This document shows, in pieces, positions 1 to 9,045 of a stretch of DNA of 64,000 nucleotides (its first letter is position 1; each line of letters starts with the position of its first letter). A model generated the notes under the pieces. That model saw only the letters and a program-made list of their open reading frames with translations. It did no database searches and had not been told where the DNA came from. Source of the stretch: JBMOKT01 sp049323895 (GTDB taxonomy: Bacteria > Bacillota > Peptococcia > Peptococcales > BICA1-8). The stretch lies in contig JBMOKT010000023.1 in the NCBI GenBank assembly GCA_049323895.1, positions 62,001 to 126,000 on the forward strand, read 5' to 3'. The translations under genes were made by a program, and so were the position numbers.

Positions 1-1175
1 TTGACGGAATCTACAGGAATCATTCCCACTTTAGACACTAACTCTTTATTCAAACCGCTTACAAGATATACATCATGTTTTGTAATAATCTCTTTAGTTC
101 TAAGGGCAACAAATCCAGGCATTGTAAAATTAGCATATAAGACCTTCTTCATGTCCGCATAGCTGTCATGTTCAAACCAGACCAGGTATGAATCAGGACC
201 AGGTCCATCAGAACATTCACTGACCAGGATAATGCTTCCTCCTTCTTTAACAGCATAAAAGCTGTTATCCAGGGTTTTAATAGATTGATAAAGCTGTACA
301 TCTTTAGGAAATCCGCCGCTGGATGCTATCACTACATCTGCCTTTTCCTTAATTGGTATGCCAAAGGCCTTCTCTACAATCTTTGTCCCAGCCAGGAAAG
401 CATCGTGCCAGTTACCAGCCGTTAGTCCTATGAATTCCTTCTTTTCATTTACCACTACATTGAAAAGAAAATCAGGCTTAACTAATGCTGTTATTTCTTC
501 CATGTCCAAGGAAACCGGGTTTTGGCTTAGGCTCCCACAGCCTAGGGATTCTCCTTCTTTCAGCTTCAAAGCCAGAGCATGGTTTTCCTGAATGGTCTGA
601 TAACCGCTAACCCCGGGAGCAATACTCTTGCGCCCGCCGCCAAAGCCTGCAAGCAGGTGATAAGCTATACCTCCTGTGAGAAGAACCTTATCAGCCTCAT
701 GAACCATTCTGTTCATAAGTACCTTCGTTCCTCTGGAGGTCGTTCCCAAATCCGCTAAATCTTCTGCCATACAGTCATGATCATAAATTTTTACCCGGTT
801 TATTACTTCCTCACCCACAACCAACAGGTGCTGCTCTCTGGTTTGTTCCCTGTGGTCGCCAGTGGACATTAATATAGATATTTTATCATCAGGTATTCCC
901 AAACGGTTTAATTCATTTAACAAAATTGGAATAAACTCATAGAATTTATAGGAAGCTCTAGTATAGTCACTTACTATTATTACTACTGTCTCGCCCTGAT
1001 TAAAAACCTCTGAAAAGGGAGGAGAATTAACTGGGTTGTTTAAAACCCTCAAAATCTCTTGCTTTACATTTATTAAACCTTGAGTAGGATTAGCCTTTAT
1101 ATAGTTAACGCTGCATTCCTCAGGAAGGCTAAAGCTCTCTTCTCTCTTACCATACAATACTGAATATTTTTCCAT
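1..1175 (-). CDS. larA: LarA-type nickel-pincer lactate racemase (3' end outside window)
   Basis: Continuous open frame from the ATG at 1173-1175, preceded by AGGAGGTA, running off the left edge, so the C-terminus is missing. LarA interconverts D- and L-lactate in the cytoplasm using a covalently bound nickel-pincer nucleotide. The frame shows the family signature H-(10)-K-(16)-H around HLLAGFGGGRK and QENH. The Lys would carry the pincer cofactor and the histidines bind nickel or act in catalysis. It also has STGDHR and a DYTR motif matching the substrate-binding regions. The gene ends a probable operon glcD-glcF-larA (11 bp after glcF), which fits lactate racemisation coupled to oxidation. 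Other LarA homologues act on different 2-hydroxyacids, so the exact substrate is inferred. Confidence 0.88.
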   Translation of the reverse strand, partial: MEKYSVLYGKREESFSLPEECSVNYIKANPTQGLINVKQEILRVLNNPVNSPPFSEVFNQGETVVIIVSDYTRASYKFYEFIPILLNELNRLGIPDDKISILMSTGDHREQTREQHLLVVGEEVINRVKIYDHDCMAEDLADLGTTSRGTKVLMNRMVHEADKVLLTGGIAYHLLAGFGGGRKSIAPGVSGYQTIQENHALALKLKEGESLGCGSLSQNPVSLDMEEITALVKPDFLFNVVVNEKKEFIGLTAGNWHDAFLAGTKIVEKAFGIPIKEKADVVIASSGGFPKDVQLYQSIKTLDNSFYAVKEGGSIILVSECSDGPGPDSYLVWFEHDSYADMKKVLYANFTMPGFVALRTKEIITKHDVYLVSGLNKELVSKVGMIPVDSV

Positions 1176-1186
1176 TGGATTACCTC

Positions 1187-2458
1187 CTACTCTTCATCTC
1201 CATAGGCCTGGGCTAATACTTCAACTGTATGCATGACCTTGATGCCTTCCTTGTTATTCTGATGCAGACCATCTTTGATATGCATCATACAGGCAGCGCA
1301 CCCTGTTACCAGGATGTGGGCATTTGTCTGGGCAATATCCTTCACTTTATGGCTATTTATTCTCATAGATAAATCATAATGGCTTAAACTGAAACTTCCG
1401 GCTGCTCCACAACAGCGTCCAGGTTCCTTCATTTCCCGCAATTCCAATCCAGGTATAGCCTTTAATAACTCTCTTGGCTGTTTTTTAACCTTTAAGCCCC
1501 TTCCTAAGTGGCATGATTCATGGTAGGTTACGGTTTGGCGGATTTCATGCAAATTACCCATCAATCCATTAATACTTAAATACTCTGCAATGTCATAGGT
1601 TTTTTCACTTAATGCCTTAGCTTTTTCTAAATATGCCGGCTCATCCTTAAAGAACTCCAAATATTCCTTTTTAAGTGCTACACCGCATGATCCACAGGCT
1701 GTGATCACTGCATCAACCTGGTCATTAGTGAAGTTATCAATAACTGCCCTGGCAAGTTCTTTGGCAGTATCTATATCACCATTTACATAGGCCGGCGTCC
1801 CGCAGCAGTGCTGGTTCTTAGGAATTAATACATTTGCGTTATTATGCTTGAATAACTTTAATACCCCTTCACCTATTTGGGGATATATATGGTTTATCAT
1901 ACACCCTGTAAAAAATGCAACAGTTTTTTCTGCACCTTCTGTGGCTGTAAATTCCCGATTGCCGTTACGGAAGGTTTTTTCGGCTAAAGGAGACAATAGC
2001 CTTCTTTTATCTAGACCCATAGGCAGTCTCGGAAGCATACCCTTACTATGGGGGACCTTCCTGAATAAAAGGTTTTGGAATATGGAGCCCATATTTAAAC
2101 CTAAGTCAAAAAGTTTTCTATTTCGTAAACCTAGGCGGAAAACAGCCTTTTTAATCAGGGGAAGTCCATTGTCATCGTTCAGCTTTTGTCTGGCTTCAAT
2201 TACTAAATGATCTACCTTAACCCCGCTGGGGCAGTTTTCTACACAGGCTTTACAGGCCAAACACCAGGACATTCTTTCTTTAAAGGTTTCCCCAGGTTCA
2301 ACATCACCTTTAATAACAGCCTTAATAAGGTTTATTTTCCCCCTGGCTACTGTTGATTCAGCTTCCAGTTCTTTGAAAATTGGACATACTGTCTGACAGG
2401 CGCCACATTTAATACATCGAATTGCTTCTTTTTCTAGTTGCTCCCACTGCAAGCCCAT
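1187..2458 (-). CDS. glcF: Iron-sulfur subunit of glycolate/lactate oxidase (GlcF-like)
   Basis: About 423 residues. Two N-terminal ferredoxin motifs (CIKCGACQTVCP and CLACKACVENCP) are followed by two CCG domains with HCCGTPAY and CCGAAGSF. This is the layout of GlcF and related electron-transfer subunits that pass electrons from an FAD-linked 2-hydroxyacid dehydrogenase. The start overlaps the glcD stop, so the pair is translationally coupled. An ATG at 2456-2458 and a GTG one codon upstream both lie close to AGGGGAG; I chose the ATG. With the FAD subunit upstream and LarA downstream, lactate is the likely substrate, but glycolate or another 2-hydroxyacid remains possible. Confidence 0.88.
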   Translation of the reverse strand: MGLQWEQLEKEAIRCIKCGACQTVCPIFKELEAESTVARGKINLIKAVIKGDVEPGETFKERMSWCLACKACVENCPSGVKVDHLVIEARQKLNDDNGLPLIKKAVFRLGLRNRKLFDLGLNMGSIFQNLLFRKVPHSKGMLPRLPMGLDKRRLLSPLAEKTFRNGNREFTATEGAEKTVAFFTGCMINHIYPQIGEGVLKLFKHNNANVLIPKNQHCCGTPAYVNGDIDTAKELARAVIDNFTNDQVDAVITACGSCGVALKKEYLEFFKDEPAYLEKAKALSEKTYDIAEYLSINGLMGNLHEIRQTVTYHESCHLGRGLKVKKQPRELLKAIPGLELREMKEPGRCCGAAGSFSLSHYDLSMRINSHKVKDIAQTNAHILVTGCAACMMHIKDGLHQNNKEGIKVMHTVEVLAQAYGDEE

Positions 2459-3846
2459 CACTCCCCTAACATTTGACCCGGATTTAAAATATTGTTAGGA
2501 TCAATAGTTTTTTTAATGGCTTTCATAAGGGCTATACCATCTTCCCCTACTTCCAGATGGAGGTATTTGCTCTTAGCCCTTCCTACTCCATGTTCTCCAG
2601 TCAAAGTTCCTTTTACAGCTAAAGTAGCTAAGAATATTTCCTCTATAGCTTTCTCTACCCGCTCCATTTCCTCTTTATCCCTTTCATCTGTTAAAATTGT
2701 TGCATGTAGATTGCCATCACCGGCGTGACCAAGGACGGCAATAATAATGTTGTATTTCTCTGAGATTTCCCTGATTTTCTGAACTACTTCAGGTATTTTA
2801 TCCCTGGGTACAGTACAGTCTTCGCCGATAATAGTCGGTCTGACCCTAGATACTGCAGCAAAAGCCGACCTTCTTGCTACCCATAGGTCATCCGCCTCTT
2901 TAGCATTTTGAGCTACCTTTACTTCTCTGACACCCTGCTTCCGGCATATGCTGCTAATTTTTTCTATTTGCTTCTCTAAGGCTGCCTCATCACCATCAAC
3001 TTCTATTAACAGTACTGCTTCAGCATCTACTGGAAGTCCAATCTTTACATAATCCTCAATATTTTTGATATAAATATTATCCAAAAGTTCTAAAGTAGTA
3101 GGTACTATTCCTGCCATAAAAACCTCTGCCACAGTTTCCGATGCCTTATAGAGGTCATCGAAGATGGCCAGCATAGTTTTTTTGGCTTCCGGCAAAGGAA
3201 TCAATTTTACAATGATTTTTGTAATAACCCCAAGAGTACCTTCCGAGCCAACAAAAAGACGGGTTAAGTCATATCCGGCAACACTTTTCATAGTTCTGGC
3301 GCCAATTTCTAAAATCTGCCCGGTAGGCAATACAACTTCCAGTCCCAAAACATAATCCCGGGTTACACCATATTTAGCTCCCCGGGGGCCCCCTGCACAC
3401 TCAGCCACATTGCCGCCCATAGTAGAAAAAGCCCTGCTGGCAGGGTCGGGAGGATAAAAAAGTCCTAGTTTTTCAACTTCATTTTGAAAATCAGCTGTCA
3501 GTACCCCTGGTTCTAATTCAGCTATCATATTCTTACTATCTATATTTAATATTTTATTGATTCTTGTCAATACCATGACAATGGCATCACTGCGGGAAAC
3601 GGTACCACCGCTGACATTGGAACCTGCCCCCCTGGGTATAACAGGAATTTGATTCTCATTGGCTAAGGACAGAATCTCCGCAACCTCTTCCTTGTTCCCT
3701 GGATATACAACAACCTGAGGAACTTCTTTTTTCCCAACTGTTATAAAGGATGCATCATAGGTGTAGCAGTACCTGTCTTCATATTTATCAAAAATATGCT
3801 CTAATCCAACTATTTCTTTGAGTCTTTCTATTATTTTGTTATCCAT
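2458..3846 (-). CDS. glcD: FAD-linked 2-hydroxyacid (lactate/glycolate) dehydrogenase, GlcD-like
   Basis: 462 residues, normal for the GlcD/D-lactate dehydrogenase family. The N-terminal FAD-binding PCMH domain (about 35-215) contains PRGAGSNVSGG and the conserved stretch GNVAECAGGPRGAKYG. The C-terminal FAD-oxidase domain (about 220-460) carries GHAGDGNLH and GEHGVGRAKS, both diagnostic of this family. It would oxidise D-lactate or glycolate and hand electrons to the overlapping GlcF subunit. ATG at 3844-3846 is preceded by AGGAGGTTTT. It is the first gene of the operon, and a palindromic operator candidate lies directly upstream. Confidence 0.9.
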   Translation of the reverse strand: MDNKIIERLKEIVGLEHIFDKYEDRYCYTYDASFITVGKKEVPQVVVYPGNKEEVAEILSLANENQIPVIPRGAGSNVSGGTVSRSDAIVMVLTRINKILNIDSKNMIAELEPGVLTADFQNEVEKLGLFYPPDPASRAFSTMGGNVAECAGGPRGAKYGVTRDYVLGLEVVLPTGQILEIGARTMKSVAGYDLTRLFVGSEGTLGVITKIIVKLIPLPEAKKTMLAIFDDLYKASETVAEVFMAGIVPTTLELLDNIYIKNIEDYVKIGLPVDAEAVLLIEVDGDEAALEKQIEKISSICRKQGVREVKVAQNAKEADDLWVARRSAFAAVSRVRPTIIGEDCTVPRDKIPEVVQKIREISEKYNIIIAVLGHAGDGNLHATILTDERDKEEMERVEKAIEEIFLATLAVKGTLTGEHGVGRAKSKYLHLEVGEDGIALMKAIKKTIDPNNILNPGQMLGE

Positions 3847-3869
3847 TTATTAAAACCTCCTTCTGCAAC

Positions 3870-3897
3870 ATCGTTCTAATCAGCAGAACGATGTTCT
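3870..3897. promoter_or_regulatory. Overlapping inverted repeats upstream of glcD, candidate IclR operator
   Basis: ATCGTTCT and AGAACGAT face each other across 7 bp, and the right arm is reused in AGAAC-GAT-GTTCT. The site lies 24-51 bp upstream of the glcD ATG and about 120 bp from the end of the iclR gene. IclR-family proteins commonly bind short palindromes of this size, so control of the lactate operon by the neighbouring IclR protein is a reasonable inference. No clear -10/-35 pair was assigned. Confidence 0.5.
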
Positions 3898-4019
3898 AAT
3901 ATCCCTAAAAAAAATAAATCATATTTTCATGATTTTGATATATTTGACACTTCTAATAATATTCCTGCTAATTTCTAATTTTCTGAAAAGTATTTGATTT
4001 CACATGTCAGGCTTACTCT

Positions 4020-4787
4020 TTACACCAATTGAGATAACTGCCTGGCTGTTTCCTTTACTTCCATCAAAATCTCCTGATATCTATCTGACTTTACCCGGGC
4101 CGTAGGTCCAGAGATACTTATAGCCGCTACAGCTTGTCCGTCGACTCCTAAAATAGGTGCCGCTACACAGGTCAGGCCTAACTCCAATTCCTCATCATCA
4201 ACGGCATACCCAATTTCTTTTATTTGTTTAAGCTCTTTAATCAATTCGTCCCAGTCGGTAATGGTTTTTTCCGTAAACTTAGGCAGACGGTTGCCTTTAA
4301 AAATATCCAGGTATTCTAAATCCGAAAATGCCAATAAAGCTTTGCCAACAGCCGAAGAGTGACAGCACGCACTAGAACCTATATTAGGAGTTAAACTTAA
4401 CACCTGTTGACTTTCCACTTTATCGATTATAATATGCTTAGGATATTTCTCAGCAGATTTGTCTAAAATGGAAATATGAACAACCTCATTAAATTTTTCC
4501 GATAATTTTTTTGCATAGGGGTAAATAATATTCTTTATAGTCAGCTTCTCTTTTATCATCATGCCTAAGGTGTATAACCTCATCCCAAGCCAATACTTGC
4601 CATTTTCAGGATTTTGCTGAACAAAGCCTTTACTTTCAAGAGTAACTAAAGTTCTATATATAGTACTTTTATAGACACCTAAAGAATTACTGATTTGGGT
4701 AATACCTAATTCCTTTCCTTCCTTTTGCAGAAGCAATAGAATATCCAATGCCCGGTCTACTGAATTTATTACCTCTTTTTCTGTCAC
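4020..4787 (-). CDS. IclR-family transcriptional regulator
   Basis: 255 residues starting at GTG (4785-4787) behind AAGGGGGG. The N-terminal winged helix-turn-helix (about 10-70) includes LGITQISNSLGVYKSTIYR. The C-terminal effector domain contains SSACCHSSAVGKALLAF and LTCVAAPILGVDGQAVAA, typical of IclR. It lies in the same direction as, and upstream of, the glcD-glcF-larA operon. A palindrome between the two makes it the likely local regulator responding to lactate or a related acid. The effector is unknown. Confidence 0.9.
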   Translation of the reverse strand: MTEKEVINSVDRALDILLLLQKEGKELGITQISNSLGVYKSTIYRTLVTLESKGFVQQNPENGKYWLGMRLYTLGMMIKEKLTIKNIIYPYAKKLSEKFNEVVHISILDKSAEKYPKHIIIDKVESQQVLSLTPNIGSSACCHSSAVGKALLAFSDLEYLDIFKGNRLPKFTEKTITDWDELIKELKQIKEIGYAVDDEELELGLTCVAAPILGVDGQAVAAISISGPTARVKSDRYQEILMEVKETARQLSQLV

Positions 4788-4888
4788 TATACTCGCCCCC
4801 CTTGCTATTGTCGAATATTATGAATAATATTATAACAGTAACGCAAATAATTAGAAATAACTTAACTTTTATATTTTGGAGGATATTT

Positions 4889-5920
4889 ATGAGTATCAGA
4901 ACTTTATTTTTTATGGGTCTTGGTCTTTTCCTGCTTTATGGATTTTTTACAATAGGTTTTCCTTTCCTGCTGGCACTGTTGTTTGTAATTTTGCTGGAAC
5001 CTGTAACCCAATTAGTTATACGTTATCTTAAAATTAGAAGACCCCTTTCCTCCATTTTTGTCTCTACTATTTTTACCTTAACCTTCTTTTTAGGCTTTAT
5101 CCTAATTATTTTAAAAGCATCCAGGGAGGCAGTGGGCTTAACAAGCTTTTTATTGGCAAACTTAAAACATATGGCAAATAATGCGGAGAATTTCAGTATT
5201 AAAACAGAATTATGGTTTAGAACTATGTCCCCAGAGTTTCAAAACGGTTTTACGCAGTTATTACAGGGTTTATTAGAAACTTTACAAGGCCTGATCAGCA
5301 ATGTAGCCGGCTATTCTCTGGATATTGCAGCAGCAATTCCTAATATATTAATTGAAACGCTAATCTTTTTTATTGCTTTTTATATTATTAGCTATACCTT
5401 ACCCGATATTAAGGAAGGTTTTTTAAACTTTTTTGACAGAAGCACCCATCATAGGGTGAAACTTCTTATGGAAAGCTTATACCGTGCAGTAATTGGATTT
5501 ATTCGAGCCCAGGTAATTATCAGCATTCTTATTTTTATTGTCACTGCCGTTGGTCTTTATATGCTTGATGTTAAGTATGCTTTAGCCACCGCCTTAGCCA
5601 TTACTATTGTAGATTTTCTACCTATCTTCGGCACAGGTTCCATTATTATTCCCATGTCTATTTATGCCCTTTTCACCGGGAGCTCTATGACAGCTATTGG
5701 CTTGCTTGCCCTTTATGGGTTCTTAATAGTTTTAAGGAGGATTGCCGAGCCAAAAATTTTAGGTGATGCCATCGGCATCAGCCCTCTCAGTGCATTGGTA
5801 AGTATGTACGTAGCATTTAAGCTAGTTGGTTTTATAGGATTATTTATGGGACCTACGGTAATAATTATTTACCAGGCTCTGGTTAAAGAAGGAATCTTAA
5901 AGATCAAGATAAAGTTTTAA
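4889..5920 (+). CDS. ytvI: AI-2E family / YtvI-like polytopic membrane protein
   Basis: 343 residues from ATG 4889, which sits behind GGAGGA at 4878-4883. A longer in-frame reading begins earlier but overlaps iclR and lacks a ribosome site. Hydrophobic segments occur at about 8-45, 60-85, 150-180 and 205-340. The C-terminal region has DFLPIFGTG and LGDAIGISPL, hallmark motifs of the AI-2E/PerM family. In spore formers this size class is called YtvI (sporulation integral membrane protein). Transport substrate and exact role are unknown. Monocistronic, ending in a strong terminator. Confidence 0.75.
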   Translation: MSIRTLFFMGLGLFLLYGFFTIGFPFLLALLFVILLEPVTQLVIRYLKIRRPLSSIFVSTIFTLTFFLGFILIILKASREAVGLTSFLLANLKHMANNAENFSIKTELWFRTMSPEFQNGFTQLLQGLLETLQGLISNVAGYSLDIAAAIPNILIETLIFFIAFYIISYTLPDIKEGFLNFFDRSTHHRVKLLMESLYRAVIGFIRAQVIISILIFIVTAVGLYMLDVKYALATALAITIVDFLPIFGTGSIIIPMSIYALFTGSSMTAIGLLALYGFLIVLRRIAEPKILGDAIGISPLSALVSMYVAFKLVGFIGLFMGPTVIIIYQALVKEGILKIKIKF

Positions 5921-5942
5921 ATTAGTGGCTAGTAGAATCAAA

Positions 5943-5968
5943 AACAGGGGCTTTTCCCCTGTTTTTTT
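5943..5968 (+). terminator. Rho-independent terminator after the YtvI-like gene
   Basis: Arms AACAGGGG and CCCCTGTT around CTTTT, followed by seven T residues. Confidence 0.9.
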
Positions 5969-6062
5969 ACTTGACAGCTTTTAAGGTGGAAACTTCTTCC
6001 TTATTCTTGGCAATTTCAGCAAACTTGATAATCCAATCTGTTTAATTAAGAAATACAATTTT

Positions 6063-6092
6063 TTGCTATATTATCTCATTTTCATTTATACT
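6063..6092 (+). promoter_or_regulatory. Sigma-A-type promoter for the rsgA leader
   Basis: TTGCTA (6063-6068) and TATACT (6087-6092) are separated by 18 bp. Transcription would begin near 6099, leaving an approximately 140-nt leader before rsgA. The preceding 5969-6060 holds no supported gene. Confidence 0.55.
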
Positions 6093-6126
6093 ATAAGGGA
6101 GCTAAAAAAAAAGGAGTTGTTTCTTT

Positions 6127-6186
6127 ATGTTTAAAAGAGCAAATAATTTGGAGATTGTAAGCTACAGGGGGGTGAATGCAGGTTAA
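6127..6186 (+). CDS. Possible 19-residue leader peptide upstream of rsgA
   Basis: ATG 6127 follows AAGGAG at 6111-6116 and opens a frame of 19 codons ending at TAA 6184-6186. The end of the ORF runs into an imperfect hairpin with GGTT and AACC arms (6181-6199). A second hairpin, AGATGATT/AATCATTCT (6206-6226), abuts the AGGAGG of rsgA. The arrangement looks like a translated leader that could control ribosome access to rsgA. I recognise no amino-acid run that would identify the signal. Confidence 0.4.
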   Translation: MFKRANNLEIVSYRGVNAG

Positions 6187-6241
6187 ATACATGCAACCTC
6201 CCAGAAGATGATTAAATAATCATTCTTAGGAGGAAGTAAAA

Positions 6242-7336
6242 TTGATAAATAATAGAAACATTTTAAATAAATTAAGAGTTAATGAAAGTTTTTTGCAGAA
6301 GGCAGCCCTATATTCAGATTTGGTTATAGGACGTATTTCTTCAGAATATAAAAATATTTACAAGGCTGTAACTGAGCAGGGAGAGATTTTCGCTGAAATT
6401 TCCGGTAAGCTTAGATATGCAGCCACCACCCTTTTAGATTACCCTGCGGTAGGCGACTTTGTAATGCTTGACCGGGATAGAAACGAAAAAGGTAATGCAA
6501 TTATTCACCATGTTCTCCCTCGAAAGAGTTGTTTTGTGCGTAAAGCTGCAGGAACTGCCAAAGATATTCAAATCGTTGCCGCCAATATTGACATTGTATT
6601 TCTATGTATGGCACTTAACAATGACTACAATCTGCGCAGACTGGAGCGTTACCTATCTATTGCCTGGGAAAGCGGAGCAACTCCAGTGGTTGTGCTAACT
6701 AAATCTGATCTTTGCCATGACCTGCAAGAGAAAATAGCTCATGCTTCATCTATAGCAATCGGAGCGGATGTATTAGTCTCCTCAGCCCTGACACAGGATG
6801 GTTTTATGGATATTCAATCATATATCCAGCCTGGAAAAACCGTAGCATTTATTGGTTCTTCCGGTGTGGGTAAATCCACGCTAATTAATCTTTTGGCAGG
6901 TAAAGAAATTCTGCTTACCAATGAAACCCGCAAGGACGACAAAGGCAGGCATACTACGACCCGCAGGGAACTAGTACTGCTTGAAAATGGAGGAATTGTT
7001 ATTGATACACCAGGTATGAGGGAATTAGGCGCAGAAAGGATTGACTCGGCAAAGGCATTTGCAGATATTGATAAATTAGCCGGTCAATGCAGGTTTAGTG
7101 ACTGTTCCCACCAAAATGAACCTGGATGTGCTGTACAAATGGCAATCCAACAAGGGGAAATTAGTGCTGAACGCTTGGAAAGCTTCCTGAAACTCAAGAA
7201 AGAAGCGAAATATGATGGTTTAACCTCAAAACAAATTGAGGCGGAAAAAATTAAGTCTATGTTTTCCGGTTTAGGCGGAATGAAAAACGCCAAAAACTAC
7301 ATTAAATCAAAAAATAAGAAAACATATTATTTTTAA
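6242..7336 (+). CDS. rsgA: Ribosome small-subunit-dependent GTPase RsgA/YjeQ family
   Basis: 364 residues from TTG 6242, placed behind TAGGAGGAAG. An OB-fold-like N-terminus (about 30-100) is followed by a circularly permuted GTPase domain: G4 motif TKSDL comes before the P-loop GSSGVGKSTLIN, then DTPGMREL. A C-terminal zinc site CRFSDCSHQNEPGC completes the family pattern. RsgA hydrolyses GTP on the 30S subunit during late assembly. The protein is somewhat longer than the usual 290-300 residues, with a lysine-rich tail. It is preceded by a structured leader with a small ORF. Confidence 0.92.
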   Translation: MINNRNILNKLRVNESFLQKAALYSDLVIGRISSEYKNIYKAVTEQGEIFAEISGKLRYAATTLLDYPAVGDFVMLDRDRNEKGNAIIHHVLPRKSCFVRKAAGTAKDIQIVAANIDIVFLCMALNNDYNLRRLERYLSIAWESGATPVVVLTKSDLCHDLQEKIAHASSIAIGADVLVSSALTQDGFMDIQSYIQPGKTVAFIGSSGVGKSTLINLLAGKEILLTNETRKDDKGRHTTTRRELVLLENGGIVIDTPGMRELGAERIDSAKAFADIDKLAGQCRFSDCSHQNEPGCAVQMAIQQGEISAERLESFLKLKKEAKYDGLTSKQIEAEKIKSMFSGLGGMKNAKNYIKSKNKKTYYF

Positions 7337-7340
7337 AAAT

Positions 7341-7374
7341 AAAAGCCATAACGGAAGACAGTTATGGCTTTTAT
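7341..7374. terminator. Bidirectional terminator between rsgA and thrC
   Basis: Arms AAAAGCCATAAC and GTTATGGCTTTT with an 8-nt loop serve the two converging genes. Confidence 0.85.
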
Positions 7375-7384
7375 TCCCCTTTTA

Positions 7385-8881
7385 TTAGATTTTAAGTATT
7401 TTCTCAATTTCTTTTTTTATTTCAGTTTTGTCACAGACCTTTTGGTGCCGTACCGATTTTTGGTCTAAACCCTTTAACCCGGGATGCAGGTCAAGTCCGC
7501 TGACTGCACTTAATTCTTCCAGTATCTGAAACTCATCCTTGCCCTTGATGGCTTCAGGACCCTTAATGGCCTCGAGGACACTGCTGGTAAATTTAAATGG
7601 ACTTGCAGTGGCATCTATAACAGTCTTGCTTGTATCCCCTGTTTGCTCTAAATAATCCTGATAAACCTTTACTGCAACGGCAGTATGGGTATCAAGAGTA
7701 TAGCCATTATCTTCAAAGGTCTTTTTAATCATACTCAGGGTATCCTTTTCTGTTGCATACCCGCCCGTAATTATCTGGTCGATGGCGGTTTTTATTTCAC
7801 CGTCAATAGAAAAACTTCCGGTTTTACTAAGCTGGTCCATCCACTGGTTTACCTTCTGGCCATCGTGTCCGGACATTTCAAAAAGGAACCTTTCCAGGTT
7901 GCTGGAAATCAAAATATCCATGGAGGGGCTGTTTGTTTGTATAAACTGCCTATTACGATTATATATTCCGGTAGTAAAGAAATCTGTTAAAACATTGTTT
8001 TCGTTTGAAGCGCAAATCAACTTATTGACCGGCAGCCCCATTTTTAAAGCATACCAGCCCGCAAGAATGTTGCCGAAATTCCCTGTAGGCACAACAAAAT
8101 TTATCTTTTCACCTAAAGTAATTTCACCTTTACTTAGAAGTTCAAAGTAGGCAGCAAAATAATAAACTATTTGGGGTAAGAGCCTGCCCCAGTTGATAGA
8201 GTTGGCAGAGGATAATTCATATCCGTTTTCAGATAAAATATCCTTAAACTCCATATTAGCAAAAATGTTCTTGACTGCACTCTGACAGTCATCAAAATTA
8301 CCCTTAACAGCTACCACATGCGTATTGCTGCCTTCGGTAGTGGTCATTTGCATTTCTTGTACTTTACTGACTCCTTGGTGGGGGAAAAACACTATTATTC
8401 TTATCCCAGGTACATCCTTAAAGCCTTCTAAAGCTGCTTTACCGGTATCGCCTGAGGTCGCAACGAGAATAACTGTTTCCTTTTGGGTTTCCGATTTTGT
8501 TATAGCTTTGGATAAAAAATAAGGCATAATTTGCAAAGCCATATCCTTAAAGGCCGCTGTGGGACCATGCCAAAGTTCTAAAACAAATCTTTTATCATCT
8601 AATTTATAAATAGGAGCCATCCTGGGATGGGCAAAGTTTTCACTATTATAGGCATTAGCAACACACTCATTTATTTCTTCAGCTGAGTAATCATCAAGAA
8701 ATAGTCCTAATATTTTCCTTGCAACTTCCTGATAGCTGGCCTCTTTAAGTTCTTCTAACTCAGCCAGGGTAAGTACAGGAATCTTTTCCGGGACAAAAAG
8801 TCCCCCGGAAGGTACCATACCTAATTTTATTGCCTCAGATGCTTTTACTCTTCTATAATTTCCTCTCGTACTCTCATACAT
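7385..8881 (-). CDS. thrC: Threonine synthase
   Basis: 498 residues, the long E. coli/yeast-like form. The N-terminus has YESTRGNYR and GLFVPE. The PLP lysine lies in GPTAAFKDMALQ (about Lys112). The phosphate/PLP region VATSGDTGKAALEGF and NSINWGRLLPQIVYYF are conserved. It converts O-phosphohomoserine to threonine in the cytoplasm. It stands alone here: hom and thrB are not in the window. No T-box was recognised in the short upstream gap. Confidence 0.95.
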   Translation of the reverse strand: MYESTRGNYRRVKASEAIKLGMVPSGGLFVPEKIPVLTLAELEELKEASYQEVARKILGLFLDDYSAEEINECVANAYNSENFAHPRMAPIYKLDDKRFVLELWHGPTAAFKDMALQIMPYFLSKAITKSETQKETVILVATSGDTGKAALEGFKDVPGIRIIVFFPHQGVSKVQEMQMTTTEGSNTHVVAVKGNFDDCQSAVKNIFANMEFKDILSENGYELSSANSINWGRLLPQIVYYFAAYFELLSKGEITLGEKINFVVPTGNFGNILAGWYALKMGLPVNKLICASNENNVLTDFFTTGIYNRNRQFIQTNSPSMDILISSNLERFLFEMSGHDGQKVNQWMDQLSKTGSFSIDGEIKTAIDQIITGGYATEKDTLSMIKKTFEDNGYTLDTHTAVAVKVYQDYLEQTGDTSKTVIDATASPFKFTSSVLEAIKGPEAIKGKDEFQILEELSAVSGLDLHPGLKGLDQKSVRHQKVCDKTEIKKEIEKILKI

Positions 8882-9045
8882 GACCTTAAACTCCTTCTTG
8901 TTATATGGTGTATTTAGATTTTTGTGTATAATTTTATGTATCCATTATAAATGGTGTCATCTATAAATGCAAAAGCTAAAAAAAAAATGTGCAATATTTT
9001 GTTATAATGGTATTATTAACAAAAGTTTAAAAGGAGTTGATTTTT

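Noticed and set aside
5967..6041. Minus-strand open stretch (24 codons) ending at the ytvI terminator, reading WIIKFAEIAKNKEEVSTLK
   Set aside because: It looks protein-like but has an in-frame stop upstream, no start and no ribosome site. Too short to call even a remnant with confidence.
8882..9030. Possible T-box or other riboswitch before thrC
   Set aside because: The gap is only about 150 bp and shared with the tkt promoter. No T-box motif or specifier-like stem was visible.
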